Shown here piece after piece: positions 8,498-16,880 of a stretch of 64,000 bases of DNA. The notes under the pieces are model-generated. The model saw only the letters and a program-made list of their open reading frames with translations, did not search any database and was not told where the DNA came from. Both the position numbers and the translations under genes were made by a program. The stretch's first letter is position 1. Each line of letters begins with the position of its first letter. This DNA is from Rhizobacter sp. OV335 (lineage in GTDB: Bacteria > Pseudomonadota > Gammaproteobacteria > Burkholderiales > Burkholderiaceae_C): positions 62,001 to 126,000 of the forward strand of contig NZ_FRCQ01000022.1 in the NCBI RefSeq assembly GCF_900142965.1, in the 5' to 3' direction.

Positions 8498-9152
8498 GAA
8501 CATCATCGCCATCCTCCCCGAGCTGGGCACCGCGCTCGGCCAGACGCTGCTGATGCTGGTCATCGGCCTGTCGGCCGCGCTGCTGCTCGGCGGGCCGCTC
8601 GGCATCTGGCTGTTCCTGCTCGGGCCCGGCCAGTCGCTCGCCAACCGGCCGGTGTTCGCAGTCGTCAACTGGCTGGTGAACACCGTGCGCTCGTTCCCGT
8701 TCATCATCCTGCTGGTCGCGCTGGTGCCCTTCACCCGCGTGATCGCCGGCACCTCGATCGGGCCGGTGGCCGCCGCGGTGCCGCTGTCGTTCGCCGCGAT
8801 CCCGTACTTCGCGCGCCTGGTCGAGCAGAACCTGCGCGACGTGCCGCGCGGCGTGATCGAGGCGGCGCATGCGATGGGCGCCTCCGAGCTGCAGATCATC
8901 TGGCGCGTGCTGATCGTCGAGGCGCGCTCGGGCCTGGTGCTCGCGCTGACGGTGCTCGCGATCAGCTTCCTGTCGTACTCCGCCGTGGCCGGCGTGGTCG
9001 GCGGCGGCGGCATCGGCGACCTCGCGATCCGCTACGGCTACTACCGCTTCCAGACCGACGTGATGGTGTTCACCGTCGCGATCCTGATCGTGCTGGTACA
9101 GGCGATCCAGCTGGTGGGCAACACCATCGCGCGCCGGCTCGACAAGCGCTGA
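8490..9152 (+). CDS. metI: Methionine-type ABC transporter permease MetI
   Basis: 220 residues with five or so membrane helices and the permease coupling motif EAAHAMGASELQIIWRV (EAA-x3-G-x9-I). The segment VRSFPFIILLVALVPFTR is characteristic of MetI. It overlaps metN at the start and precedes the binding protein by 26 bases, giving a full MetN-MetI-MetQ unit for a methionine-like substrate. Confidence 0.92.
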   Translation: MPENIIAILPELGTALGQTLLMLVIGLSAALLLGGPLGIWLFLLGPGQSLANRPVFAVVNWLVNTVRSFPFIILLVALVPFTRVIAGTSIGPVAAAVPLSFAAIPYFARLVEQNLRDVPRGVIEAAHAMGASELQIIWRVLIVEARSGLVLALTVLAISFLSYSAVAGVVGGGGIGDLAIRYGYYRFQTDVMVFTVAILIVLVQAIQLVGNTIARRLDKR

Positions 9153-9178
9153 GTTTCATTTCCCAAGGAGTACCCCCC

Positions 9179-9991
9179 ATGTCCCTCGCCCGACGCACGC
9201 TGCTCGCCGTCGCACTCTCCGCCGTCGCGCTGGTCGCGGCCGCCCAGCAGAAGAAGGAGATCGTGTTCGGCGCCACCGCCGGCCCGTACGCCGACCAGAT
9301 CAAGCTCGGCATCAAGCCGCTGCTCGAGAAGAAGGGCTACGTCGTGAAGGTCGTCGAGTTCAACGACTACATCCAGCCGAACCATGCGCTGGCCCAGGGC
9401 GCGCTCGACGCGAACGCGTTCCAGCACATCGTCTACCTGACGAAGTTCGCGACCGAGAACAAGCTCGCGATCAGCGAGCTGCTGAAGGTGCCGACCGCGC
9501 CGATCGCGATCTACAGCCGCAAGCACAAGACGCTGGACGTGAAGGAAGGCGCCGTCGTCGCGCTGCCGAACGACCCGACCAACGCGGCGCGCGCGCTGGT
9601 CGTGCTGCAGGAGATCGGCTGGGTCAAGCTGCGCGAGGGCACCGACCCGATCCGCGCGTCGGAGAAGGACGTGGCCGTCAACATCAAGAAGATCAAGCTG
9701 GTGCCGATCGAGGCCGCGCAGCTGCCGCGCTCGCTCGACGACACCGACTACTCGTTCGTCAACGGCAACTTCGCGCTCGCGTCCGGCCTGAAGCTGACGG
9801 AGGCGCTCGCGCTCGAGAAGACCGGCCCGACCTACCAGAACGTGGTGGCCGTGCGCACCGCGGACAAGGACACGCCGTGGGTCCGCGACATCGCCGAGGC
9901 CTACCGCTCGAAAGAGTTCCTGGCCATCACCGAAACGAAGTTCGCCGGCTTCGTGAAGACCGACTACCAGCAGGCACTCGCAAGCAAGTGA
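9179..9991 (+). CDS. metQ: MetQ/NlpA-family binding protein (first copy)
   Basis: 270 residues with AAGGAG eight bases before the ATG. The NlpA-family segments FGATAGPYADQIK, VEFNDYIQPNHAL, NAFQH and IEAAQLPRSLDD are clear. The signal sequence ends LVAAAQQ and has no lipobox cysteine, whereas most MetQ proteins are lipoproteins, so this one is probably free in the periplasm. The ligand may be methionine, its sulfoxide or sulfone, or another organosulfur compound. The TGA stop overlaps the GTG of the next gene. Confidence 0.9.
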   Translation: MSLARRTLLAVALSAVALVAAAQQKKEIVFGATAGPYADQIKLGIKPLLEKKGYVVKVVEFNDYIQPNHALAQGALDANAFQHIVYLTKFATENKLAISELLKVPTAPIAIYSRKHKTLDVKEGAVVALPNDPTNAARALVVLQEIGWVKLREGTDPIRASEKDVAVNIKKIKLVPIEAAQLPRSLDDTDYSFVNGNFALASGLKLTEALALEKTGPTYQNVVAVRTADKDTPWVRDIAEAYRSKEFLAITETKFAGFVKTDYQQALASK

Positions 9992-11361
9992 TCCGCTTCA
10001 ACGCCTTCCAGATGAACACGGTCGGGCACCAGTCGCCCGGGCTGTGGACGCACCCACGCGACCGCTCGCACCGCTACACCGACCCGGACCACTGGATCGA
10101 GCTCGCGAAGCTGCTGGAGCGCGGCCGCTTCGACGGCGTGTTCCTGGCCGACGTGCTCGGCGTCTACGACGTGTACCAGGGCGCCGCCGATGCCGCGCTG
10201 CGCCACGGCGTGCAGGTGCCGCTGAACGACCCGCTCGCGCTGGTGCCGCTGATGGCGCAGGCGACGCAGCACCTCGGCTTCGGTGTGACCTGCGCGCTGA
10301 CCTACGAGCACCCCTATCCGTTCGCGCGCCGCATCAGCACGCTCGACCACCTGACGCGCGGCCGCATCGGCTGGAACATCGTCACCGGCTACCTCGACAG
10401 CGCGGCGCGCAACCTGGGCCTGCCGCAGCAGGCGGCGCACGACGACCGCTACGACGTGGCCGACGAGTACCTGGAGGTCGTCTACAAGCTGTGGGAGCAC
10501 AGCTGGCAGGACGACGCGGTGGTGCGCGACAAGGCGCGTGGCGTCTTCACCGACCCGGCCCGCGTGCACCCGATCCGCCACCGCGGCGAGCACTACCAGG
10601 TGCCCGGCATCCACCTGTGCGAGCCCTCGCCGCAGCGCACGCCGGTGCTGTACCAGGCCGGCGCCTCGCCGCGCGGCAAGGCCTTCGCGGCGCGCCACGC
10701 CGAGTGCGTGTTCGTCAGCGGGCCGAGCGTCGCGGTGGTGCGCAAGTATGTCGACGGCATCCGCGCGGCCTTGGTGGCCCAGGGCCGGCCGGCGAACGAC
10801 GTGCTGATCTATGCGCAGGCGCTGATCATCACCGGCAAAAACGAAGCCGCCGCGAAGGCGAAGCACGCCGAGTACCGCGAGCACATCGACCTCGAAGCCT
10901 CGCTCGCGCTGCTGTCGGGCTGGACCGGCGTCGACTTCAGCCGCTTCGCACCGGACGCGACGGTCGAGTACATCGACACCGAAGCCGGCCGCAGCGCGCT
11001 CGCGTCGTTCAACCAGGCCGACCCGACACGGGTCTGGACGGTGCAGGAGGCTGCGCAGTTCATCGGCCTCGGCGGCCGCGGGCCGGTGATCGTCGGCGAT
11101 GCGGTGCAGGTGGCCGACGAGCTGGAGCGCTGGGTCGAGGCGACCGGTGTCGACGGCTTCAACCTCGCGTACGCGGTGGCGCATGAATCGATGCGCGACG
11201 TCGTCGAGCATGTCGTGCCCGAGCTGCAGAAGCGAGGCCGCTACCGCCGCGAGTACGCCGGCGGCACGCTGCGCGAGCAGCTGTTCGGGCGCGGCCCGCG
11301 GCTCGGCCGGCAGCATGCGGCGCACCAGGTGCGCATCGACGCGCCGCAGGCCGCCGCCTGA
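9988..11361 (+). CDS. LLM-class flavin monooxygenase, NtaA/SnaA/DszA/SoxA family
   Basis: 457 residues from a GTG in the GTGA overlap with metQ. It begins RFNAFQMNTVGHQSPGLW and contains GRFDGVFLADVLGVYD, GRIGWNIVTGYLDSAARNLG and YQAGASPRGKAFAARHAECVF, all typical of the nitrilotriacetate/DBT-sulfone monooxygenase family, which uses FMNH2 and O2 from a separate reductase. With the DszC-like enzyme upstream it suggests stepwise oxidation and C-S cleavage of an organosulfur compound. A reductase that could supply FMNH2 (SsuE) is at 48795. Confidence 0.88.
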   Translation: MIRFNAFQMNTVGHQSPGLWTHPRDRSHRYTDPDHWIELAKLLERGRFDGVFLADVLGVYDVYQGAADAALRHGVQVPLNDPLALVPLMAQATQHLGFGVTCALTYEHPYPFARRISTLDHLTRGRIGWNIVTGYLDSAARNLGLPQQAAHDDRYDVADEYLEVVYKLWEHSWQDDAVVRDKARGVFTDPARVHPIRHRGEHYQVPGIHLCEPSPQRTPVLYQAGASPRGKAFAARHAECVFVSGPSVAVVRKYVDGIRAALVAQGRPANDVLIYAQALIITGKNEAAAKAKHAEYREHIDLEASLALLSGWTGVDFSRFAPDATVEYIDTEAGRSALASFNQADPTRVWTVQEAAQFIGLGGRGPVIVGDAVQVADELERWVEATGVDGFNLAYAVAHESMRDVVEHVVPELQKRGRYRREYAGGTLREQLFGRGPRLGRQHAAHQVRIDAPQAAA

Positions 11362-11384
11362 ATTCCCTTCTCGAAAGTCTTGCC

Positions 11385-12359
11385 ATGAAACGCCGTACTG
11401 CCCTGAAAGCCGCCGCCGCCGTGCTGGCCGCCCCTGCCCTCGCGCGCGCCGCCGATGCGAAGGAGCTGCGCCTCGACTACGCGTACTACTCGCCGTCCAG
11501 CCTGGTGCTGCGCCGCTTCGGCTGGCTCGAAGAAGATTTCAAGCGCGACGGCGTCAACGTCAAGTGGGTGCTGAGCGCCGGCAGCAACCGCGCGCTGGAG
11601 TACCTGAACAGCAACAGCATCGACATCGGCTCCGGCGCCGGGCTGGCAGCGCTGCTTGCCAAGGCCAACGGCAACCCGATCCGCACGCCCTACATCTTCT
11701 CGCGCCCGGAATGGACCGCGCTGGTCGTGCCCAAGGGCTCGCCGATCAAGTCGCTGGCCGACCTGAAGGGCAGGAAGGTCGCGGCCACCAAGGGCACCGA
11801 CCCGTACCTGTTCCTGCTGCGCGCGCTGCACAGCGTGGGCCTGAAGCGCAGCGACATCGAGCATGTCGCGCTGCAGCATGCCGACGGCCGCACCGCACTC
11901 GAGCAAGGCCGCGTCGACGCCTGGGCCGGGCTGGATCCGCTGATGGCGGCCAGCGAGCTGGATGCCGGCTCGACGCTGCTGTACCGCAACGTCGCGTTCA
12001 ACACCTACGGCTTCCTGAACGTGCGCGAGGACGTGCTGGCGCAGCGCCCGAACGACGTGAAGCGCGTGATCGCGGCCTACGAGCGCGCGCGGCTGTGGAT
12101 CCTCGCGAACCAGAGCGAGGCCGCGAAGATCCTGTCCGACGAGGCCAAGGTCAGCCTGCAGGTCGCGCTGCTGCAGATCAAGCTGCGCACCGACTTCAGC
12201 AACCCGCAGCCGTCGGCCGAGCATGTGAAGGCCTTGCAGGCGGCGGCACCGATCCTGCTCGACGAGCAGCTGGTCAAGCCGGGGACGGACCTGAATCGCA
12301 CGATCACCGAGCTGGTCGACACCCGCTTCGCGACCGGCGTGATCCAGCGTGCCGCCTGA
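11385..12359 (+). CDS. Sulfonate/nitrate/taurine-type ABC substrate-binding protein (SsuA-like)
   Basis: 324 residues. Tat-like leader MKRRTALKAAAAVLAAPALARA, then the SsuA/NMT1 fold: [62 protein letters not shown], and RVDAWAGLDPLMA in the hinge region. The 3' end overlaps the permease gene by 11 bases. It probably delivers an organosulfur ligand to the adjoining permease. No ATPase of the SsuB type is encoded beside it. Confidence 0.85.
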   Translation: MKRRTALKAAAAVLAAPALARAADAKELRLDYAYYSPSSLVLRRFGWLEEDFKRDGVNVKWVLSAGSNRALEYLNSNSIDIGSGAGLAALLAKANGNPIRTPYIFSRPEWTALVVPKGSPIKSLADLKGRKVAATKGTDPYLFLLRALHSVGLKRSDIEHVALQHADGRTALEQGRVDAWAGLDPLMAASELDAGSTLLYRNVAFNTYGFLNVREDVLAQRPNDVKRVIAAYERARLWILANQSEAAKILSDEAKVSLQVALLQIKLRTDFSNPQPSAEHVKALQAAAPILLDEQLVKPGTDLNRTITELVDTRFATGVIQRAA

Positions 12360-13176
12360 ACCGTCGCTGGCGGCTGCGCCGGCACCGTCCGCGGTGCAGC
12401 GCTCGCGAAGAAAACGCCGCTGGCGCCTGCCGGTCGGCATCGTGCTGCCGGCGGTGGTGCTCGGCGCGATCGAACTCGCGGCCGCGCTAGGCTGGTCCGG
12501 CAGCCGCGCGCTGCCGCCGCCCAGCGAGGTGCTGCGCACGCTGATCGGCCTGGGCGGGCAGGCCCTCGGGCTGCATGTGCTGGCCAGCACCGGCCGCGTC
12601 GCCGCGGGCTTCGCGCTCGGCAGCGGGCTGGCGCTCGCAGCCGGCTCGGCGGTCGGCCTGTCGCAGCGCGTGTCGGCCTGGCTCGATCCGAGCGTGCAAG
12701 GCTTGCGCGCGATCCCGTCGCTCGCCTGGGTGCCGCTGCTGCTGCTGTGGCTGGGCATAGCCGAGACGCCGAAGATCGTGCTGATCGCGATCGGCGCGTT
12801 CTTCCCGGTCTACCTCGGCGTGGCCTCGGGCTTTCGGGGCGTCGACCGCAAGCTGGTCGAGGTTGGCAGGCTGTTCGGCTTCTCGCCGCTGGTGCTGGTG
12901 CGGCGCGTGCTGCTGCCGGCCGCGCTGCCGTCGGTGCTGACCGGGCTGCGCAACGGCCTCGGCCTCGCGTGGATGTTCATGGTGGCCGCCGAGCTGATTG
13001 CCGCGAGCAACGGCCTGGGCTACCTGCTGACCGATGGCCGCGAGACCGGCCGCGCCGACATCGTGCTCGCCGCGATCGCGCTGCTGGCGCTGCTGGGCAA
13101 GCTGAGCGACGGCGCGATGCGCGCGCTGGAGCGCCGGCTGCTGGTGTGGCGCGACGGCTTCGAGCCGTCACCCTGA
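12349..13176 (+). CDS. SsuC/TauC-like ABC transporter permease
   Basis: 275 residues, about six membrane helices after a basic N-terminus, with SLAWVPLLLLWLGIAETPKIVLI and VEVGRLFGFSPLVLVRRVLLPAALPS as the SsuC/TauC hallmarks. It pairs with the preceding binding protein. It must borrow an ATPase from elsewhere: MetN (7679) in the same operon or the SsuB/TauB proteins at 53715 and 40617. Confidence 0.88.
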   Translation: MPPEPSLAAAPAPSAVQRSRRKRRWRLPVGIVLPAVVLGAIELAAALGWSGSRALPPPSEVLRTLIGLGGQALGLHVLASTGRVAAGFALGSGLALAAGSAVGLSQRVSAWLDPSVQGLRAIPSLAWVPLLLLWLGIAETPKIVLIAIGAFFPVYLGVASGFRGVDRKLVEVGRLFGFSPLVLVRRVLLPAALPSVLTGLRNGLGLAWMFMVAAELIAASNGLGYLLTDGRETGRADIVLAAIALLALLGKLSDGAMRALERRLLVWRDGFEPSP

Positions 13177-13206
13177 TCCCCCTGTTTCCCTTCACCCCCA
13201 TCGACC

Positions 13207-13998
13207 ATGACCTTCCATCGCCGTACCCTGCTGTTGTCCTCCCTGCTCCTCATCGCCGCGGCCGCGCCAGCCGCCGCGCAGGAGACGATCAAGATCGCCG
13301 TCACCGCCGGCCCGCACGCGCAGATCGCCGAGGAGGCGAAGAAGGTCGCCGAGCGCGACGGGCTGAAGCTGCAGATTGTCGAGTTCAACGACTACATCCA
13401 GCCGAATGCCGCGCTCGACGCCGGCGACGTGCAGGCCAACAGCTACCAGCACCTGCCGTTCCTGCAGTCGCAGATCCAGGCGCGCGGCTACAAGATCAGC
13501 GCCGTCGGCAACACGGTGACCTTTCCGATGGGCTTCTATTCGAAGAAATACAAGTCGCTGGCCGAGCTGCCGCCGGGCGCGAAGGTCGGCATCCAGAACG
13601 ACCCGTCGAACAGCGGCCGCGCGCTCGCGCTGCTGCAGAAGTACGGCGTCATCAAGCTGAAGCCGGGCGCCGGCATCAGCGCGACGGTGCAGGACGTGGC
13701 CGAGAACCCGAAGAAGCTCCAGATCGTGCAGATCGAGGCGGCGCAGCTGCCGCGCTCGCTCGACGACCTGGACGCGAGCGCGATCAACACCAACTACGCG
13801 GTGCAGGCCAAGCTGGTGCCCACGCGCGACGCGATCGCGATCGAGGACCCGAAGAACCCGTACGCCAACCTGCTGGCGGTGCGCACCGAAGACAAGGACA
13901 AGCCCTGGGTCGCGAAGCTGGTGAAGGCCTTCCAATCGCCCGAGGTGAAGCAGCTGGTCGAGTCGACGTTCAGCGGCTCGATGGTGCCGGCCTTCTGA
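13207..13998 (+). CDS. MetQ/NlpA-family binding protein (second copy)
   Basis: 263 residues, signal peptide ending PAAAQ with no lipobox Cys, then ITVAGPHAQI-like start, VEFNDYIQPNAAL, VQANSYQHLPFL and IEAAQLPRSLDDLDAS. It is clearly a paralogue of the protein at 9179 but with many substitutions in the ligand-lining stretches, so it may widen the substrate range of the same MetNI transporter. It is the last gene of the run on this strand before the palindrome at 14042. Confidence 0.88.
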   Translation: MTFHRRTLLLSSLLLIAAAAPAAAQETIKIAVTAGPHAQIAEEAKKVAERDGLKLQIVEFNDYIQPNAALDAGDVQANSYQHLPFLQSQIQARGYKISAVGNTVTFPMGFYSKKYKSLAELPPGAKVGIQNDPSNSGRALALLQKYGVIKLKPGAGISATVQDVAENPKKLQIVQIEAAQLPRSLDDLDASAINTNYAVQAKLVPTRDAIAIEDPKNPYANLLAVRTEDKDKPWVAKLVKAFQSPEVKQLVESTFSGSMVPAF

Positions 13999-14041
13999 GG
14001 CGGATTGTCGAGACGGAGGGTCCGGGGGGCTGACTTCGGGG

Positions 14042-14062
14042 CCGCACAGTGATACTGTGCGG
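14042..14062. promoter_or_regulatory. Perfect 9-base inverted repeat before grpB-family gene
   Basis: CCGCACAGT, spacer GAT, ACTGTGCGG: a perfect palindrome with a three-base spacer, 12 bases before the GGAGG of the next gene and 43 bases after the metQ2 stop. There is no T-run, so it is not a standard intrinsic terminator. It could be an operator for a dimeric regulator or an mRNA hairpin separating the sulfur operon from the next genes. Confidence 0.55.
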
Positions 14063-14084
14063 GCGCGTCCGTTGGAGGCCCGCC

Positions 14085-14618
14085 ATGCCCGATACCACCG
14101 CCGACACGATCGAACTCGTTCCCTACGATGCCCGCTGGCCTGCGCTGTTCAAGGCCGAGCAGCAGGCGATCCGCGCCGCGTTGGGGCCGGACATCGAGGC
14201 CAGCATCGTGCACATCGGCAGCACCGCGGTGCCGGGCCTGCCGGCCAAGCCGATCATCGACATCCTGCTGATCGCGCCGGTGACGGTGCAGTGGCCGTCG
14301 TTCATCGAGCCGCTCGAAGGCCTGGGTTACGCGTTCTGGCCCGACAACCCGCGGCGCGACCGCATGTTCTTCGTGAAGGGCATGCCGCCCTATGGCACAG
14401 GCCGCACCCACCATGTGCACGTGCGCATGCCGGCCGATGCGCAGGCCGAGTTGCGGTTTCGCGACCAGCTGCGCGCCCACCCTGAGCTGGCCGCGCAGTA
14501 CGTGGAGGTGAAGCGTGCCCTCGCCGCGCGCTACCGCGACGACCGCGAGGCCTACACCGAAGGCAAGTCGCGCTTCATCCGCGAGCTGCTCGCCGCCGCC
14601 TGCGTCGACGGCGCATGA
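14085..14618 (+). CDS. GrpB family protein (UPF0157, nucleotidyltransferase-like)
   Basis: 177 residues. ATG at 14085 has GGAGG seven bases before it; an upstream in-frame start would lie inside the palindrome. The family signature VHIGSTAVPGLPAKPIIDILL is present (residues about 44-64), as are RTHHVHV and the C-terminal YTEGKSRFI. GrpB proteins resemble minimal nucleotidyltransferases but their role is not settled. The stop overlaps the next start (ATGA). Confidence 0.88.
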   Translation: MPDTTADTIELVPYDARWPALFKAEQQAIRAALGPDIEASIVHIGSTAVPGLPAKPIIDILLIAPVTVQWPSFIEPLEGLGYAFWPDNPRRDRMFFVKGMPPYGTGRTHHVHVRMPADAQAELRFRDQLRAHPELAAQYVEVKRALAARYRDDREAYTEGKSRFIRELLAAACVDGA

Positions 14619-15385
14619 AATGGCTGCGGGGGGTGCACGCCGGGCGTGAGGTCTTCGGGCTGCTGCAAGGCGACGAGGTGGTCGTCCACCGCGGTGACTT
14701 GTTCGATTCCCCTTCCCCGACCGGCGAGCGGCTGCCGCTGGCCGGCCTCGACTGGCTGACGCCGTGCCGGCCGTCGAAGATGATCGCGCTGTGGAACAAC
14801 TTCGCCGCGGCGGCCGAGAAGAACGGCTGGTCGCGGCCGGCCGAGCCGCTGTACTTCCTGAAGGCGCCGAGCAGCTTTGCCGCGCACGGCCAGGCGATCC
14901 CGGTGCCGAACCCGGAGGTCGGCCGCGTGGCCTACGAGGGCGAGCTGGCGATCGTGATCGGCCGCCGCGCGAAGGCGGTGCCGGTCGACCAAGCCCCGTC
15001 GCACATCTTCGGCTACAGCTGCGCCAACGACGTGACCGCGATGGAGCTGATCGCGCGCGACCCGAGCTTCGCGCAGTGGGCGCGCGCGAAGAGCTTCGAC
15101 GGCTTCGGCGTGTTCGGCCCGGTGATCGAGACCGAGTTCGATGTGGCCGCCGCGACGCTGCGCACGACCGTCGGCGGCCGCGAGCGCCAGAACTACCCGC
15201 TCGCCGACATGTTCTTCACGCCGGTCGAACTGGTGTCTCGCCTGTCGCACGACATGACGCTGGAGCCGGGCGACGTGATCCTGTGCGGCACCTCGCTCGG
15301 CGTGCTGCCGATGAAACCGGGCACGGCGGTCGAGGTGACGATCGACGGCATCGGCACGCTGGCCAACGTCTACGGGGCCGGCTGA
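14615..15385 (+). CDS. Fumarylacetoacetate hydrolase family protein
   Basis: 256 residues in an ATGA overlap with the GrpB gene. The FAH fold is shown by KMIALWNNF, YFLKAPSSFAAHG, VAYEGELAIVIGR (metal-binding Glu pair) and GYSCANDVTA...KSFDGFGVFGP, ending with GDVILCGTSLGV. Members hydrolyse or isomerise acyl-pyruvates and homoprotocatechuate-pathway intermediates, or decarboxylate oxaloacetate. The substrate is unknown and the neighbours do not narrow it. It overlaps the convergent GNAT gene by 16 bases. Confidence 0.88.
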   Translation: MKWLRGVHAGREVFGLLQGDEVVVHRGDLFDSPSPTGERLPLAGLDWLTPCRPSKMIALWNNFAAAAEKNGWSRPAEPLYFLKAPSSFAAHGQAIPVPNPEVGRVAYEGELAIVIGRRAKAVPVDQAPSHIFGYSCANDVTAMELIARDPSFAQWARAKSFDGFGVFGPVIETEFDVAAATLRTTVGGRERQNYPLADMFFTPVELVSRLSHDMTLEPGDVILCGTSLGVLPMKPGTAVEVTIDGIGTLANVYGAG

Positions 15386-15825
15386 GTCGACGGCAGGGGC
15401 TGAAGCGCCTTCTTCATGAAGTAGCGCGCGAAGCCCGGCGGGTAGTCGTCGATCTGGCCGAAGCAGGCGTAGCCGAGCTTCTCGTAGAAGCCGCGCGCCT
15501 GGAACTCGAAGGTGTCGAGCCAGGCGCCGATGCAGCCGCGCTCGATCGCCTCGCGCTCGGCGCGCTGCATGATCTGCGTGCCCAAGCCCTGGCCGCGCGC
15601 ATCGGCCGGCACCACGAGCAGCTGGATGTACAGCCACTGGAAGCTGGTGTAGCCCCAGGCGCCGCCGGCGACCTGGCCCTGGTTGTCGTGCACCAGCACC
15701 GCGAGCGGCCGCTTGCCGCTGGCACCGGCCTGCGACAGGTTGTACTCGACCAGCGGCGCGAGGATCGCCTCGCGCAGTGCCTCGTCGTCGGACTCGGTGA
15801 GTGTCAGCGCGTAGGGCGTCGGCAT
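15370..15825 (-). CDS. GNAT family N-acetyltransferase
   Basis: 151 residues. The acetyl-CoA-binding motif A is QLLVVPADARGQGLGTQIMQ (V-x5-R-G-x-G-L-G) and motif B ends with GFYEKLGYACFGQIDDYPPG. It follows the second GNAT gene by seven bases on the same strand. The substrate is unknown. Confidence 0.85.
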   Translation of the reverse strand: MPTPYALTLTESDDEALREAILAPLVEYNLSQAGASGKRPLAVLVHDNQGQVAGGAWGYTSFQWLYIQLLVVPADARGQGLGTQIMQRAEREAIERGCIGAWLDTFEFQARGFYEKLGYACFGQIDDYPPGFARYFMKKALQPLPSTQPAP

Positions 15826-15832
15826 CGGGTGT

Positions 15833-16294
15833 TCAGAGCATCTTGCGGTAGATGAGGAAGCCGGTGTTCGTCGCGACCCCGTCGTACAGCGTCCTTGCGG
15901 TCGCGTTGGTCTCGTGCGTCATCCAGTAGACGCGGCTGGACCCACCCGCGGCGGCACGCTCGTAGACGCCCTCGATCAGCGCTCGGCCGACGCCGCGCCC
16001 GCGTGAGGCGGTGGTCGTGAACAGGTCCTGCAGGTAGCAGGTCGGCCCGAGCAGCGTCGTGCTGCGGTGGAACAGGTAGTGCGTCAGGCCCAGCAACTCG
16101 CTGCCGCGCGCGGCCACCAGCGCGTGCACCGGTTCGTAGGCATCGAAGAAGCGCGACCAGGTGGCCTGCGTGATCTCGTCGGGCAGCGCTGTCGCGCCCT
16201 CGCGGCCGTAGAACGCGTTGTAGCCGTCCCAGAGCGGCTTCCAGGCAGCGAAGTCGTCGCGCGCGACGGGGCGGATCGTGAAGTCGGGTTTCAT
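15833..16294 (-). CDS. GNAT family N-acetyltransferase
   Basis: 153 residues. Motif A reads YLQDLFTTTASRGRGVGRALIE (R-G-x-G-V-G). The C-terminus VYWMTHETNATARTLYD is common in a Gcn5-like subgroup. It is probably co-transcribed with the neighbouring GNAT gene. Substrate unknown. Confidence 0.85.
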   Translation of the reverse strand: MKPDFTIRPVARDDFAAWKPLWDGYNAFYGREGATALPDEITQATWSRFFDAYEPVHALVAARGSELLGLTHYLFHRSTTLLGPTCYLQDLFTTTASRGRGVGRALIEGVYERAAAGGSSRVYWMTHETNATARTLYDGVATNTGFLIYRKML

Positions 16295-16307
16295 CGCGGG
16301 GCCCAGG

Positions 16308-16862
16308 TCAGGCAGCGGACACGGCGCGGTGCTTGCGCACCAGCCGCACGAGGGTGTTCCAGGCGCGCGTCGTCAACGGCGAGCCCAGGCGCTTCTCAAG
16401 AAAGGCGTTCGGGCTGCCCGGCGAGGCGCCGAGTTTGCGGCTGAGGCTCAGCACCTCGGCGGGCGTCACCGCGATCAGCTCGACGTCGCCGCGTGCGGAC
16501 GCGAGCGGCAGCATCGGCGGCACCACATCCGGCGAGTGCAGGAAGGACACGCAGAACTCGTAGACGCTCGCGCGGTCGATGCCGGCGAACGGGTCGGTGT
16601 CGACCAGTGCGGCCAGGTAGTCGACGGTGCGCACGAAGGCGGGCTCCTTCAAGCCGCAGCGGGCGTTGAGCAACGCATGCGCCCGATCGAACACCTGCCT
16701 GGCTTCGTCGAGCGACGAAGCCGCATAGACCAGCGTGCCGTTGGTCAGAAACGAGGCGGCGCTGACGGCGCCCGCGTCCAGGAAGGCGGCTTCGAGCTGC
16801 AGCTTCGTCGGGCAGTTCGTCCGCCCGAGGTTCATGTTGCGGAAGAAGACGGCGAAGTCCAT
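16308..16862 (-). CDS. DUF1697 family protein
   Basis: 184 residues. FFRNMNLGRTNCPTKLQLEA at the start and the FLTNGTLVYAA strand match the DUF1697 layout (usual start FLRGINVGG), of unknown function. No signal peptide. It is flanked by the GNAT pair downstream and the DUF2845 gene upstream. Confidence 0.7.
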   Translation of the reverse strand: MDFAVFFRNMNLGRTNCPTKLQLEAAFLDAGAVSAASFLTNGTLVYAASSLDEARQVFDRAHALLNARCGLKEPAFVRTVDYLAALVDTDPFAGIDRASVYEFCVSFLHSPDVVPPMLPLASARGDVELIAVTPAEVLSLSRKLGASPGSPNAFLEKRLGSPLTTRAWNTLVRLVRKHRAVSAA

Positions 16863-16880
16863 GCCTCGCGCGGGCCGCGC

